A stretch of DNA of 64,000 nt from the NCBI RefSeq assembly GCF_030232585.1, contig NZ_JASPJX010000003.1, positions 62,001-126,000 of the forward strand, written 5' to 3'. This document shows positions 18,282-27,153 of this stretch, one piece after another (position 1 is the first letter of the stretch; every line of letters starts with the position of its first letter). The translations under genes were made by a program, and so were the position numbers. The notes under the pieces are model-generated. The model was given only the letters and a program-made list of their open reading frames with translations. It did no database searches and was not told the DNA's origin. This DNA comes from Corynebacterium sp. MSK008 (GTDB lineage: Bacteria; Actinomycetota; Actinomycetes; Mycobacteriales; Mycobacteriaceae).

Positions 18282-18735
18282 CCTCCACGTCTACGGGGAG
18301 TGCGGGCAGGCGCTTCTCCTGCTCGGCCCACATGCCCCACCAGGGCGCGTAGCCCGGGTCCCGCTTCAGGGCCCGGGCTTTTCGCGTCTCTTCCGGAGCG
18401 ATAACCCGCACCGTGTCTACGTCCCCGCGTGCTTTCGCCTTGCTTATCGACGCCTCCGTCACCGCACCTACCCCCTCCACCACGAGATCCGCGCCGGGCA
18501 CGAGCGGCACCCACTCCGCGCGTCTATCCTGCTCCCAGTCCCAGCGCCAGAACCCGGGTGCCGCCGGGTCGAGGACGTCGTCGGCGACCATCCGGGCGCC
18601 CTCGGCGAGCCCGCCCCAGCCGGGGTAGAAATCGTCCAAGTGCACCACCCGGATGCCGAGGGCGGCGCCGATTTGGTTGGCGAGGGTGGTTTTGCCGGAG
18701 CCCGAGGGGCCGTCGATGAGCAGGGTGTACGTCAT
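18268..18735 (-). CDS. Small P-loop kinase of unknown substrate (uridine-kinase-like)
   Basis: Cytoplasmic protein of 155 residues with Walker A DGPSGSGKTTLA (residues 8-19), the segment VVHLDDFYPGW resembling the Mg/substrate loop of uridine kinases, and a basic lid near KARALKRDPG. The ATG overlaps the ecfT stop by 4 nt, so it is translated as the last gene of the TPP-riboswitch-led ECF operon. Its position suggests phosphorylation of an imported thiamine precursor or related compound, but the fold itself points to nucleosides, so the substrate is open. Confidence 0.8.
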   Translation of the reverse strand: MTYTLLIDGPSGSGKTTLANQIGAALGIRVVHLDDFYPGWGGLAEGARMVADDVLDPAAPGFWRWDWEQDRRAEWVPLVPGADLVVEGVGAVTEASISKAKARGDVDTVRVIAPEETRKARALKRDPGYAPWWGMWAEQEKRLPALPVDVEVRRV

Positions 18736-19493
18736 CGCACCGCCCACACCGGGCGAAGGTAGCCGGTCGACCACGCGAGCGCGAGCGCGGCGAGCGCGAC
18801 GGCAAGGCAGACAGCCATTACAGTCCAGTCGCGGGAGTGCAGCTTGGATTCGCGCGCCCAGGAGCGTTTGCGGGGGCCGTCGAAGCCACGGGCTTCCATG
18901 GCAGTGGCGAGCTTGCCGGCGCGACGCAGCGACATCACCAGCAGGCCGAAGGACAGCGAGAACCAGTACTTGATTTTGCCCTGGTCGGCGATTCCGCGGG
19001 CGCGGCGGGAGCGGCGCATGGCGTCGAGGTCGTCGCGAAGCAGTGTGAGCATGCGAAGCGCTGCGACGGTGCCGATGACGAAGCGCTCCGGCAGGTGCAG
19101 CACCTGCGCGAGCCCGTCGCCAAGGTCGGTGGGGTCCACGTCCGCGGACAGCAGCACCACCGGCAGCGCGATGGCGAGCACGCGCAACACCACCGCCCAC
19201 GCGAGCGAAACGGAAAGCTCGGTGACGTGCACCAGGCCCCACTCGAGGTAGGTCTCCCCGCCCGCCTGGCCGTAGAGCGCCATGGGGATGCCCGCCAGCG
19301 GCGCGATGAGCAGGATCGGCAGCGCGCGTTTGAAAAAGCGGCCGTAGCCCAGACCGCACACAGGCACCATGAGCAGCGTGAACGCGAGGACGAAGGTGGC
19401 GGAGACCCAGTCGATGGTGAACATCAGCGGCGTGGTCAGAAGCACCAGGCCGAGGATGCGGGTGACGGGGTTGATTTCGCGCAGCAGGTTCAT
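18732..19493 (-). CDS. ecfT: ECF transporter transmembrane subunit EcfT
   Basis: Membrane scaffold (253 residues) linking the S component to the ATPases. Several hydrophobic helices lie in the first 130 residues, followed by the two cytoplasmic coupling motifs of EcfT: RRARGIA and MEARGFDG (about 60 residues further on). It overlaps both neighbours by 4 nt (ecfA upstream, kinase downstream). Confidence 0.9.
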   Translation of the reverse strand: MNLLREINPVTRILGLVLLTTPLMFTIDWVSATFVLAFTLLMVPVCGLGYGRFFKRALPILLIAPLAGIPMALYGQAGGETYLEWGLVHVTELSVSLAWAVVLRVLAIALPVVLLSADVDPTDLGDGLAQVLHLPERFVIGTVAALRMLTLLRDDLDAMRRSRRARGIADQGKIKYWFSLSFGLLVMSLRRAGKLATAMEARGFDGPRKRSWARESKLHSRDWTVMAVCLAVALAALALAWSTGYLRPVWAVR

Positions 19494-20821
19494 CGTTCGC
19501 CTCCGGCGACGATCTCTACGATGTGGTCACCCAGGGAGGCGATGAACGCTTCGTCGTGGGTGATCGACATGACGGTCACGCCCTGCTCCGTCAGTTCGCG
19601 GATCAGCCCGACGAGCTCGACGAAGGTGCGGTCGTCCTGGCCGAACGTGGGTTCGTCCAGGATGAGCAGCTGCGGGGCGTTGACCAGCGCTGTGGCAACC
19701 GACAGGCGGCGTTTCTCGCCGCCGGAGAGGGTGAACGGGTTGGCATTCACCAGGTGCTCCAGGCGCAGGCGGCGCAGCAGGTCGTCGATGCGCTCCTGCG
19801 GCGCGCCGGACAGCGCCATCTCCTCGCGCACGGTGGCGGTGACGAACTGATGCTCCGGCTCTTGGAACACGTAGCCGATGCGGCTGGCCAGATCCTTCGA
19901 CGTCCACTTGATCGACGGTGCGGTCAGCCCCTGCCGGATGGTCTCCGAGTACTCAACCTCGCCATTTTCGGGCGGGGTCAGGCCCGCCAGCACCTGCACC
20001 AGCGTGGTTTTTCCGAAGCCGTTCTCGCCGGTGATTACGGTGGAATACCCCTCCGGCGCGCGCATCGTGCGCGGCGGCCCGAAGCGTGTGAGTACTTCAT
20101 GCGTTGCGACGGCCGCTGGCACCCCCGCGGGCACCTTTCTCGCCGGCAGCAGCTCAGGCGCGTCCGGCAGCTCGTCCGCGCTGATGCGGGAAAGCCCGGT
20201 CTGGTCCAGGCGGTAGTAGGTGTCCACCACTTCCGCCCAGTGCTTCGGGCGGTGCTCCACCACGACCAAGGTGGCGCCGGTGAGCTGGCAGACTTTATCA
20301 ACCGCGGCGATGACCTCGTCGCGCCCGCGCGGGTCCAGGTTGGCGGTGGGCTCGTCCAGGATGAGGATGTCCGCGCCCATCGCGATCACGCCCGCCAGCG
20401 CCAGGCGCTGCTTCTGTCCACCGGACAGGTGCGCGGTCCGGTGATCCAGTGGGACGTCGAGGCCTACGGCGTCGAGGGCGCGCTCAACCCGCGGCCAGAT
20501 TTCCTCTCGCGGCACGCCGAGATTTTCGGCGCCGAAGGCGACGTCGTCGCCCACCCGCGACAGGATCGTCTGTGCCTCCGGGTCCTGCAGCACCATGCCG
20601 ACAGTCCCGTCCACGGTTAGGGTACCGGCGCGGCTGCCGTCCTCGGAGTCGTCGATAAGCTTGGCGATGACCGCAAGCAGCGTGGACTTCCCCGAGCCCG
20701 AATCGCCGGTGATGAGCACCCGCTCCCCGCGCGCGACATCGAGATCGACGTTGGTAAACGCGGGCTGCGGGCGCGTCGCATGCTGGTAGGAAAGCCCCCG
20801 CGCCTGGATGGCCAGCGACAT
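19490..20821 (-). CDS. ECF transporter ATPase, fused EcfA-EcfA'
   Basis: 443 residues with two ABC domains. First: Walker A GDSGSGKSTLL, signature LSGGQKQR, Walker B ILILDEPTANLD. Second: Walker A GENGFGKTTL, signature LSGGEKRR, Walker B LLILDEPTFGQD. The gene starts 1 nt after the S-component stop. In YkoEDC-type systems the middle gene encodes this tandem ATPase, so the protein can be read as YkoD-like and the neighbours as YkoE and YkoC. Confidence 0.92.
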   Translation of the reverse strand: MSLAIQARGLSYQHATRPQPAFTNVDLDVARGERVLITGDSGSGKSTLLAVIAKLIDDSEDGSRAGTLTVDGTVGMVLQDPEAQTILSRVGDDVAFGAENLGVPREEIWPRVERALDAVGLDVPLDHRTAHLSGGQKQRLALAGVIAMGADILILDEPTANLDPRGRDEVIAAVDKVCQLTGATLVVVEHRPKHWAEVVDTYYRLDQTGLSRISADELPDAPELLPARKVPAGVPAAVATHEVLTRFGPPRTMRAPEGYSTVITGENGFGKTTLVQVLAGLTPPENGEVEYSETIRQGLTAPSIKWTSKDLASRIGYVFQEPEHQFVTATVREEMALSGAPQERIDDLLRRLRLEHLVNANPFTLSGGEKRRLSVATALVNAPQLLILDEPTFGQDDRTFVELVGLIRELTEQGVTVMSITHDEAFIASLGDHIVEIVAGGER

Positions 20822-21439
20822 TTACGCGGCGTGGTCGAAGCGCTCGCGGCCCGCGCCGAAACGGTCCAGCGCGCCGGTCTGCGCCAGCGCCTTGACCAGG
20901 TAGTAAGCCAGCGCACCGGCGAGGACCGCGCCAGAGATGATCAGGCAGGTCAGGTAAATCAGGTTGAACTGCAGGCTCATGGCCAGGTTGGCGGAGGTGA
21001 ACAGCTCCAGGATGAACGCGCCGATGCCCGCACCAATGCCGGCCAGCGCCGCCACGGACAGGTTGAAGCGGCGGTAGGCGAAGATGAGGAACACAAGCTC
21101 CGCGCCCAGGCCCTGCGCGAGGCCGGAATACAGCGTCTCCGGGCCCCACTGGCTGCCCAGCACCGCGGAGACGGAGGCGGCGACGACTTCGACGAACAGT
21201 GCGGCGCCCGGCTTGCGGATGATCAGGCCACCGAGCACGCCGCCAATGAGCCAGATGCCCACGGCAAGGCCACCCAGGCCCGGGGTGAGGGTGTCCAGCG
21301 CCTTGAAACCGGCGTAACCGATGCTGTTCCACACCCAGAACAGCAGGCCGCAGGCCACACCGAGGACAGCGGCGGTGACGATGTCTACAACACGCCAGGA
21401 GTTGTTCTTCGGTGCAGCAGAGTGAGCGGGCACAGTCAT
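20822..21439 (-). CDS. ykoE: ECF transporter S component, YkoE family (thiamine/HMP)
   Basis: Substrate-binding membrane subunit (205 residues, about five to six helices). YkoE-type features are the N-terminal WRVVDIVTAAVLGVACGLLF, FVEVVAASVSAVLGSQWG and the central LGAELVFLIFAYRRF. YkoE systems take up thiamine or its hydroxymethylpyrimidine part, and a TPP riboswitch directly upstream supports this. GGAAGGAAG lies before ATG 21439. First gene of ykoE-ecfAA'-ecfT-kinase. Confidence 0.92.
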   Translation of the reverse strand: MTVPAHSAAPKNNSWRVVDIVTAAVLGVACGLLFWVWNSIGYAGFKALDTLTPGLGGLAVGIWLIGGVLGGLIIRKPGAALFVEVVAASVSAVLGSQWGPETLYSGLAQGLGAELVFLIFAYRRFNLSVAALAGIGAGIGAFILELFTSANLAMSLQFNLIYLTCLIISGAVLAGALAYYLVKALAQTGALDRFGAGRERFDHAA

Positions 21440-21454
21440 GTGCGAATCTTCCTT

Positions 21455-21560
21455 CCTATCGCCGGCATTACCCGGATCAGGTTCAACGGTTCACCGAATC
21501 GTTTCGGCATCTCAGCCACCGCTTTCTCGCGGCAGCACCCGTGTGTTTTCAGTTCTCCGG
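21455..21560 (-). promoter_or_regulatory. TPP riboswitch (THI element)
   Basis: Read on the minus strand, the region contains the conserved THI parts in order: GGTGCT, GGCTGAGATG, then TGAACCTGATCCGGGTAATG, ending about 15 nt before the ykoE start. These are the pyrimidine- and pyrophosphate-binding elements. It should switch off the vitamin ECF operon when thiamine pyrophosphate is plentiful, probably by covering the ribosome binding site, because no T-tailed terminator is seen before ykoE. Confidence 0.95.
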
Positions 21561-21584
21561 CGATGCTACAGCATGGCTCAAATA

Positions 21585-21633
21585 TGCTTATCGACGGCAT
21601 CCGCGCGCTTCCGCGTAGTGCCGTCGATAAGCA
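21585..21633. repeat. Perfect 15-bp inverted repeat carrying two GCTTATCGAC words
   Basis: TGCTTATCGACGGCA (21585-21599) and its exact reverse complement TGCCGTCGATAAGCA (21619-21633) are separated by 19 nt. It lies 8 nt past the stop of the fused peptide-transporter ATPase (minus strand) and upstream of the riboswitch. It may act as a terminator-like hairpin for the former, but has no clear T-run. The decamer inside recurs widely in the window. Confidence 0.85.
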
Positions 21634-21641
21634 AATGGCTC

Positions 21642-23324
21642 CTAGCCGCGCCCCAACTCGATGTGGAGACCCGGCACAGAGTTGATCAGGTTGCGCGTGT
21701 ACTCATCCTGCGGACTATCAAAAATCTGATCTGCGGTCCCCTGCTCCACAGCCTTCCCCTGGCGCATCACCACAATGTCATCTGCGGTCTCACGCACCAC
21801 AGCCAAATCGTGGGTGATGAAAAGATACGACAGGTCCATCTCCTGCTGCAGACCCTTCAGCAGTGTGAGGATCTGGTCCTGCACCAGCACATCCAGGGCA
21901 GAAACCGCCTCATCCAACACAATCACTTCCGGATCAAGTGCCATCGCGCGGGCGATAGCGATGCGCTGGCGTTGGCCACCCGAAAGCTCGTTGGGATAGC
22001 GGCGCATCGCCGACCGCGGCATCTGCACCAAATCCAGTAGCTCCGCCACGCGAGCCTCCCGCTGCTTGCGGTTTCCTACCTTGTGCAGGCGCAGCGGCTC
22101 CTCGATGCAGCGGTAGATGGAGTACATCGGATCCAGCGAGCCGTACGGGTTCTGGAACACGACCTGCATCTTGCGGCGGACGTCGAAGAGCTCCTTGCGG
22201 CTGAGACCAGAGATATCGCGGCCCTCGAAGTACACAGTTCCGCTGGTCGGCTCCAGCAAACTGAGCACCATGTTTGCCACAGTGGATTTGCCGGAACCGG
22301 ACTCTCCTACAAGCGCCAGCGTGGTGCCGCGTCGCACGTCGAACGACACGTCGTCGACAGCGCGCAGTGTCTTCTTGTCCGCCTTCTGGCCGCGAACGTC
22401 GAACTCCTTGACCAGGTTTTCGACGCGGATCACCACATCTTCCTGCTTCGTCTCCACCGCTGCTGCGTCTTCACCCGACGAAGCAGCATGGGTTCGTGCG
22501 GCCGCGAGCGACGGGGCAGCATCCACAAGTCGGCGCGTGTAGGGATGCTTGGGGTCACGCAGAATCTCCAAACTCGGTCCGCGCTCCACCACGCGGCCAC
22601 GGTGCATGACCAACAAATGGTCTGCGCGTTCCGCTGCCAGCCCGAGGTCGTGAGTAATGAACAGCAGTGCGGTCTGCGATTCCTGCGTGAGCTTTTCTAG
22701 GTGGTCCAAGATGCGCTTTTGCACAGTCACGTCGAGCGCGGACGTAGGCTCATCCGCGATGAGCAGCTCAGGTTCTGCGGCCAAGCCCATTGCAATGAGC
22801 GCACGCTGGCGCATGCCGCCAGAGAACTCGTGCGGGAACTGCTTTGAACGGCGCTCCGCGTCCGGGAGACCCGCATGTTCTAGCAGTTCGATCACGCGCT
22901 GGTGCCGCTCCGATCCTTCAACAATGTTGTTCGCTTTGAGCGACTCCTCCACTTGCGTGCCAATGCGCCAGACTGGGTTGAGGTTGGACATCGGGTCCTG
23001 CGGCACCAGACCGATGCGGTTGCCGCGGATCTTCTGCCACCCCTTCTCATCCAATCCGGTGAGTTCCTCGCCACGCAGTTTGATGGAGCCTTGCGTCACC
23101 TTGCCGGTGCCCGGGAGGAGCCCCAGCACCGCCATAGCCGAGGTGGACTTGCCAGAGCCGGACTCTCCGACAATGGCCACCTTCTGGCCCGGGTAAATGG
23201 TCAGGTCGAAGTCGCGGACAGCCTCGACCACACCCGTGGACGACTCAAACGTGATTCGCAGGTCTTCGACCTCAAGGAGCGGCGATGGCTCGTTGTTCTC
23301 TGTCTTACCGATCGCGGTCGTCAT
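21642..23324 (-). CDS. Second peptide ABC transporter ATPase, fused DppD-DppF
   Basis: 560 residues with two ABC domains: Walker A GESGSGKSTSA, signature SGGMRQRALIA and Walker B LLIADEPTSALD; then GESGSGKSTVA, SGGQRQRIAIA and VIVLDEAVSALD (Pro replaced by Ala in the second Walker B). It lacks the long linker of the paralogue at 16314 and is about 95 residues shorter. The start overlaps the permease stop by 4 nt. Last gene of a minus-strand operon A3-A2-B-C-DF. Confidence 0.93.
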   Translation of the reverse strand: MTTAIGKTENNEPSPLLEVEDLRITFESSTGVVEAVRDFDLTIYPGQKVAIVGESGSGKSTSAMAVLGLLPGTGKVTQGSIKLRGEELTGLDEKGWQKIRGNRIGLVPQDPMSNLNPVWRIGTQVEESLKANNIVEGSERHQRVIELLEHAGLPDAERRSKQFPHEFSGGMRQRALIAMGLAAEPELLIADEPTSALDVTVQKRILDHLEKLTQESQTALLFITHDLGLAAERADHLLVMHRGRVVERGPSLEILRDPKHPYTRRLVDAAPSLAAARTHAASSGEDAAAVETKQEDVVIRVENLVKEFDVRGQKADKKTLRAVDDVSFDVRRGTTLALVGESGSGKSTVANMVLSLLEPTSGTVYFEGRDISGLSRKELFDVRRKMQVVFQNPYGSLDPMYSIYRCIEEPLRLHKVGNRKQREARVAELLDLVQMPRSAMRRYPNELSGGQRQRIAIARAMALDPEVIVLDEAVSALDVLVQDQILTLLKGLQQEMDLSYLFITHDLAVVRETADDIVVMRQGKAVEQGTADQIFDSPQDEYTRNLINSVPGLHIELGRG

Positions 23325-24316
23325 CGCTTCCTCGCTTTCGGATCAAGGGCGTCGCGCACGACGTCGCCCATCATGATGAAGCTCAGCACTGTGAGTGCGA
23401 GCGCAATTGCTGGGTAGAACAGCACCATCGGCTGGGTGCGCAGCGAAGCCTGCGCTGCAGAAATATCTCCGCCCCACGACACCACAGTTGAAGGCAGCCC
23501 GATACCGAGGAATGACAACGTTGCCTCTGCAACGATGAACTGACCGAGTGCGACAGTGGCGTAGACAATCACCGGGGCTGCAGCATTGGGCAGGATGTGA
23601 GACGCGATGATCTTCCAATCGTTCGCTCCCACGGCTCGGGCGGCGGTAACGAACTCGTCGTTCTTAATGCCCATCACAGCACCACGGGTGATTCGGGCGA
23701 TCTGCGTCCAGCCAAACATGGCTAGCGCAAAGACAACCATGCCGATTGAGCGTTTGTTTTGGAACATGGACATCACAACGATCGCGGCCAGCACCAGCGG
23801 CACTGCGAAGAAGATGTCGGTCAAACGCGACAACAAAGTGTCCCAGATGCCGCCAAAGTAGCCGGCGATAGCGCCGATAAGCCCGCCAATCAGCGTGACA
23901 ACAAGCGTGGTCAGCACACCCACGGTCACCGAGGCGCGCGCTCCGTAGATCATGCGCGAGTAAATGTCGCAGCCCTGCCGGTCGAATCCAAAAATGTGGC
24001 CTTCCTCGGGCCCGTTGAGTGAGCGCGAGAGCATGCACTCGCGGGGGTCCGTGCTAGTGAACAGGCCTGGAAACAGCGCGATTGCGATGGCCAGGACGAT
24101 GAGCAGCGCGGAGATCCAGAACAGCGGGCGGCGACGCAGGTAGTGCCAGGCCTCCGCCCACTGGCTTGTCGGCGTGCCAGCCTCCGGCACTGCGTCGACG
24201 GCGCCAAGGCCAGTCTCGTCGGTGTCTGCGACGAAGTATTCCTGCCCGCGCAGCACCCTGGCATTAGTGAGCGTGCGATCTCCCGTAAGACCGGGTTGTG
24301 GAATGGAATTAGTCAT
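23321..24316 (-). CDS. Second peptide ABC transporter permease (DppC type)
   Basis: 331 residues; six helices after an 80-residue N-terminus, and EAA loop NDEFVTAARAVGANDWK. The start ATG 24316 lies inside the last codons of the DppB-type gene (8-nt overlap). An upstream in-frame Met at 24370 would require a much larger overlap and is rejected. The periplasmic loop has SRSLNGPEEGHIFGFDRQGC, typical of DppC. Confidence 0.92.
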   Translation of the reverse strand: MTNSIPQPGLTGDRTLTNARVLRGQEYFVADTDETGLGAVDAVPEAGTPTSQWAEAWHYLRRRPLFWISALLIVLAIAIALFPGLFTSTDPRECMLSRSLNGPEEGHIFGFDRQGCDIYSRMIYGARASVTVGVLTTLVVTLIGGLIGAIAGYFGGIWDTLLSRLTDIFFAVPLVLAAIVVMSMFQNKRSIGMVVFALAMFGWTQIARITRGAVMGIKNDEFVTAARAVGANDWKIIASHILPNAAAPVIVYATVALGQFIVAEATLSFLGIGLPSTVVSWGGDISAAQASLRTQPMVLFYPAIALALTVLSFIMMGDVVRDALDPKARKR

Positions 24317-25235
24317 AGCGGATCCTTGGGTCGAGAACTGCGTAGAGCAAGTCAACGATGAGGTTGGCAATGATGTAGATGATCACGAGCACAGTGGTAA
24401 TGGACACCACAGTTGCGGGCTCGCCCTTGATGATCGACTGGTAAATCGTGCCGCCGATACCGTTAATGCCGAAGATGCCCTCGGTGACAATGGCACCGCC
24501 CATCAGCGCTCCAAGGTCGGCACCGAGGAAGGTGACCACGGGAATCATCGAGTTGCGCAGCACGTGCCGGTTCATCACGGTGCCCTCGCTCAACCCCTTG
24601 GCGCGAGCGGTGCGCACGTAGTCAGCGCGCAAGTTCTCGCTGACAGACTGGCGCGTCAGCCTGATCACGTAGGCGCACGACAACGCACCGAGCACTATCG
24701 CTGGCATGAGCAGTGCCGTGAACGACTCGTTGCGCCCCACGGTGGCCGGCAATACTCCCCACTTCACGCCGAGGAGGTACTGCAGGACAAAGCCGATGAC
24801 AAACGACGGGATAGCGATGACGATCAGCGAGACGACGAGAATGGTGGAATCGAAGAAACCGCCACGTCGCACGCCAGCGATCACACCGAAAATGATGCCG
24901 AAGATCGCCTCAAACGCAAGCGCCATCAGACCGAGCTTGATGGTCACTGGGAATGCGTTGGCCATTACCGAGGCAACGGGCTGACCGGAGAAGGTTTTAC
25001 CGAAATCGCCCATAAAGATGCCTTTGATGTAAAGCAGGTACTGGACGATGAACGGTTTATCCAGGTTGTATTCCGCTTCGATACGTGCACGCGCGGCTTC
25101 GGACAACCCGCGGTCGCCGCCGAGCGCCTGTACGGGGTCACCCGGCATAAGGAAGACGAGGGCGTAGAGCAGCAAGGTGGCCCCGAAGAACACGGGGATC
25201 ATTTGGAGCAGCCGCCGCCCTATATAACGCAGCAT
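24309..25235 (-). CDS. Second peptide ABC transporter permease (DppB type)
   Basis: 308 residues beginning MLRYIGRRLLQMIPVFFGA, the standard DppB N-terminal helix; EAA loop ADYVRTARAKGLSEG near residue 205; six helices. The protein lies between the binding protein (119 bp upstream, with a hairpin) and the DppC-type permease (overlapping). Confidence 0.93.
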   Translation of the reverse strand: MLRYIGRRLLQMIPVFFGATLLLYALVFLMPGDPVQALGGDRGLSEAARARIEAEYNLDKPFIVQYLLYIKGIFMGDFGKTFSGQPVASVMANAFPVTIKLGLMALAFEAIFGIIFGVIAGVRRGGFFDSTILVVSLIVIAIPSFVIGFVLQYLLGVKWGVLPATVGRNESFTALLMPAIVLGALSCAYVIRLTRQSVSENLRADYVRTARAKGLSEGTVMNRHVLRNSMIPVVTFLGADLGALMGGAIVTEGIFGINGIGGTIYQSIIKGEPATVVSITTVLVIIYIIANLIVDLLYAVLDPRIRYD

Positions 25236-25299
25236 GGTTCCGGGCTCTCCTTTTCAACATGATTGGGTACGAAAACCATAACGGGTGTGATGCGAGTAA

Positions 25300-25327
25300 T
25301 GACCCGCCGCACAATGCGAACGGGTCA
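25300..25327 (-). terminator. Intercistronic hairpin between binding protein and permease
   Basis: Inverted repeat TGACCCG / CGGGTCA with a 14-nt loop in the gap between the second operon's binding protein and its permease. No T-run follows. It occupies the same position as the hairpin at 14155-14184 in the first operon and probably sets the ratio of binding protein to permease. Confidence 0.5.
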
Positions 25328-25353
25328 CTCTGCGTGGTTGCTTAAGTTACCAC

Positions 25354-26934
25354 TTAGTTTTTGGTGATTTGGTGCAGCACCGGCAGGGAACGCCAGGAGA
25401 ATTCGACATTCTCCACGTTCTCCGAGTAGCCACCGGTGACGTTCTGGTTCCACAGCGGGATCGCTGGCAGGTCCTCAAACAGGATCGTCTGAACCTCGTT
25501 GTACTTCTCGGCCGCGGCCTCCGGGGACGCTGCGGTGGCAGCATCAGACAGCAGGGTGTCTACGGCCGGGTTGGAGTAACGGGCGTAGTTCGAAGAGCCA
25601 TTGGAGCCGTACAGCGGGATCAGGAAGTTGCCCAGCGACGGGTAGTCGGCGCTCCAACCGGTACGGAACGCTCCCTTGACCGCATCGTTATCCATGTCGT
25701 CGAGCATGGACTTGAAATCCGGGTAAGCGTTGCCCACGGCCTCAACGCCGATGGCGTTGCGGATAGAGTTCGCCACCGCGTCGACCCAAGCCTGGTGTCC
25801 GCCGTCGGCGTTGTAGGAGATCTCCAGCTCGCCGTCGAACTTGTTGATCTGGTCGGCGGCCTCCCAGAGGCGCTTCGCTTCTTCCGGGTCGTACTTCAGA
25901 ACGTCGACGCCCTCAAGGTTGTCGGAATGACCCGGGACGACCGGGGAGGCGAAGTCGGTCGCAGGGGTGCGCGTGCCCTCGAAGATGGTCTGGGTGATCT
26001 CATCGCGATCGATCGCCTTCGAGATGGCCTGGCGGCGCAGCTTGCCTTCCTCGCCGCCGAAGTGCTCCTCGTTTTCATTGAGGGTCACCGACTGGAACGC
26101 GGCTGCCGGCTGGTTGACGGCACGTCCTCCCAGCTCATCTTCGAAGTTGGACATCGCAGAGTCCGGCACGGCGTCGAGCACGTCCAGGTTGCCGGAGAGC
26201 AGGTCCGCGTACGCGGCATCCTGCTGGGCGTAAAAGACGAAGTTCACACCGTCGTTCTGCGCCTTGCGGTCTCCCTGGTACTCCTCGTTCGGCACCACGA
26301 TGGCGTCCTGGTTGTGGTTCCACTCCAGGAGCTTGTACGGGCCGTTTGAAATCGGGTTCTCGCCGTATGCCTCCATGTCGTCGAAGGCCGACGGGTGCAG
26401 CGGCGCGTACGCGATGTAGCCAAGGCGCTGCGGGAAGTCGGCCTCCGGCTGCTCGAGTTCAATGGTGAAAGTCTTGTCGTCGACAACCGCAAGACCTTCG
26501 AGGGGCTTACCGTCCTCGTAACCCTTGATCGGCTCGAAGAAGGACGAGTTCATCTGGGAGTTTTCAACGGCGTAGTTCCACGCGTCGACAAAATCCTTTG
26601 CTGTTACCGGGGTGCCGTCGGCCCACTTGGTGTCCTTCAGCGTCACGCGGTAAGACTTCTCGCCTTCCGGTTCGATGGACTCAGCGAGCTCGTTGTGGCT
26701 CTCGCCGTCCTTGTCGTAGTAGGTCAGGCCGGCGTAGAGCACGTCAGTGATGCGGCCGCCACCGGTTTCATTCGTATCTGCCGGAAGCAACGGACGCTGT
26801 GGCTCAGAGCCGTTGACCAGAATGTAGTTGTCGCTGCCGCCCGCCGCGTTGTCGGCGGAATCGTCTCCGCATGCGGCGAGGCCGAGTGCGAGCGCGCTCG
26901 CGCCGATAACTGCAGCTGCTTTCTTGATGTGCAC
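25354..26934 (-). CDS. Peptide ABC transporter binding lipoprotein (proximal copy)
   Basis: 526-residue family-5 solute-binding lipoprotein; lipobox LGLAAC, then GDDSADNAAGG linker and the motif YILVNGSEPQRPLLPADTN at the start of the fold. By eye most positions match the neighbouring protein at 27154-28752, so the two are a tandem duplicate. The ATG has AAGGAG upstream. The pair probably feeds one permease set with overlapping but different ligands. Confidence 0.92.
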   Translation of the reverse strand: MHIKKAAAVIGASALALGLAACGDDSADNAAGGSDNYILVNGSEPQRPLLPADTNETGGGRITDVLYAGLTYYDKDGESHNELAESIEPEGEKSYRVTLKDTKWADGTPVTAKDFVDAWNYAVENSQMNSSFFEPIKGYEDGKPLEGLAVVDDKTFTIELEQPEADFPQRLGYIAYAPLHPSAFDDMEAYGENPISNGPYKLLEWNHNQDAIVVPNEEYQGDRKAQNDGVNFVFYAQQDAAYADLLSGNLDVLDAVPDSAMSNFEDELGGRAVNQPAAAFQSVTLNENEEHFGGEEGKLRRQAISKAIDRDEITQTIFEGTRTPATDFASPVVPGHSDNLEGVDVLKYDPEEAKRLWEAADQINKFDGELEISYNADGGHQAWVDAVANSIRNAIGVEAVGNAYPDFKSMLDDMDNDAVKGAFRTGWSADYPSLGNFLIPLYGSNGSSNYARYSNPAVDTLLSDAATAASPEAAAEKYNEVQTILFEDLPAIPLWNQNVTGGYSENVENVEFSWRSLPVLHQITKN

Positions 26935-27072
26935 CTTGACTCCTTCTCATCGAGACTCCACTGAGCGTGTGCTCTGGGACACTCAGCGCTCTATAAGGAG
27001 TCCATCACAACACCTCTAACTTCCCACAATCGAAATTTGATTACTGCCCGAGGGATACACCCGATAGTCGGA

Positions 27073-27115
27073 GACCGCACCGCCACGACCCAGGAAGGAC
27101 GTGGACAATGCGGTC
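27073..27115 (-). terminator. Hairpin between the two tandem binding-protein genes
   Basis: Two-part inverted repeat: outer GACCGCA / TGCGGTC, inner CCACG / CGTGG, loop of about 11 nt. It lies 39 bp after the stop of the distal binding-protein gene. Without a T-run it may be an mRNA-processing or stabilising element. Confidence 0.5.
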
Positions 27116-27153
27116 TATTTCAAAGGCGCGAATATAAATCGCGGATTGAGGCC

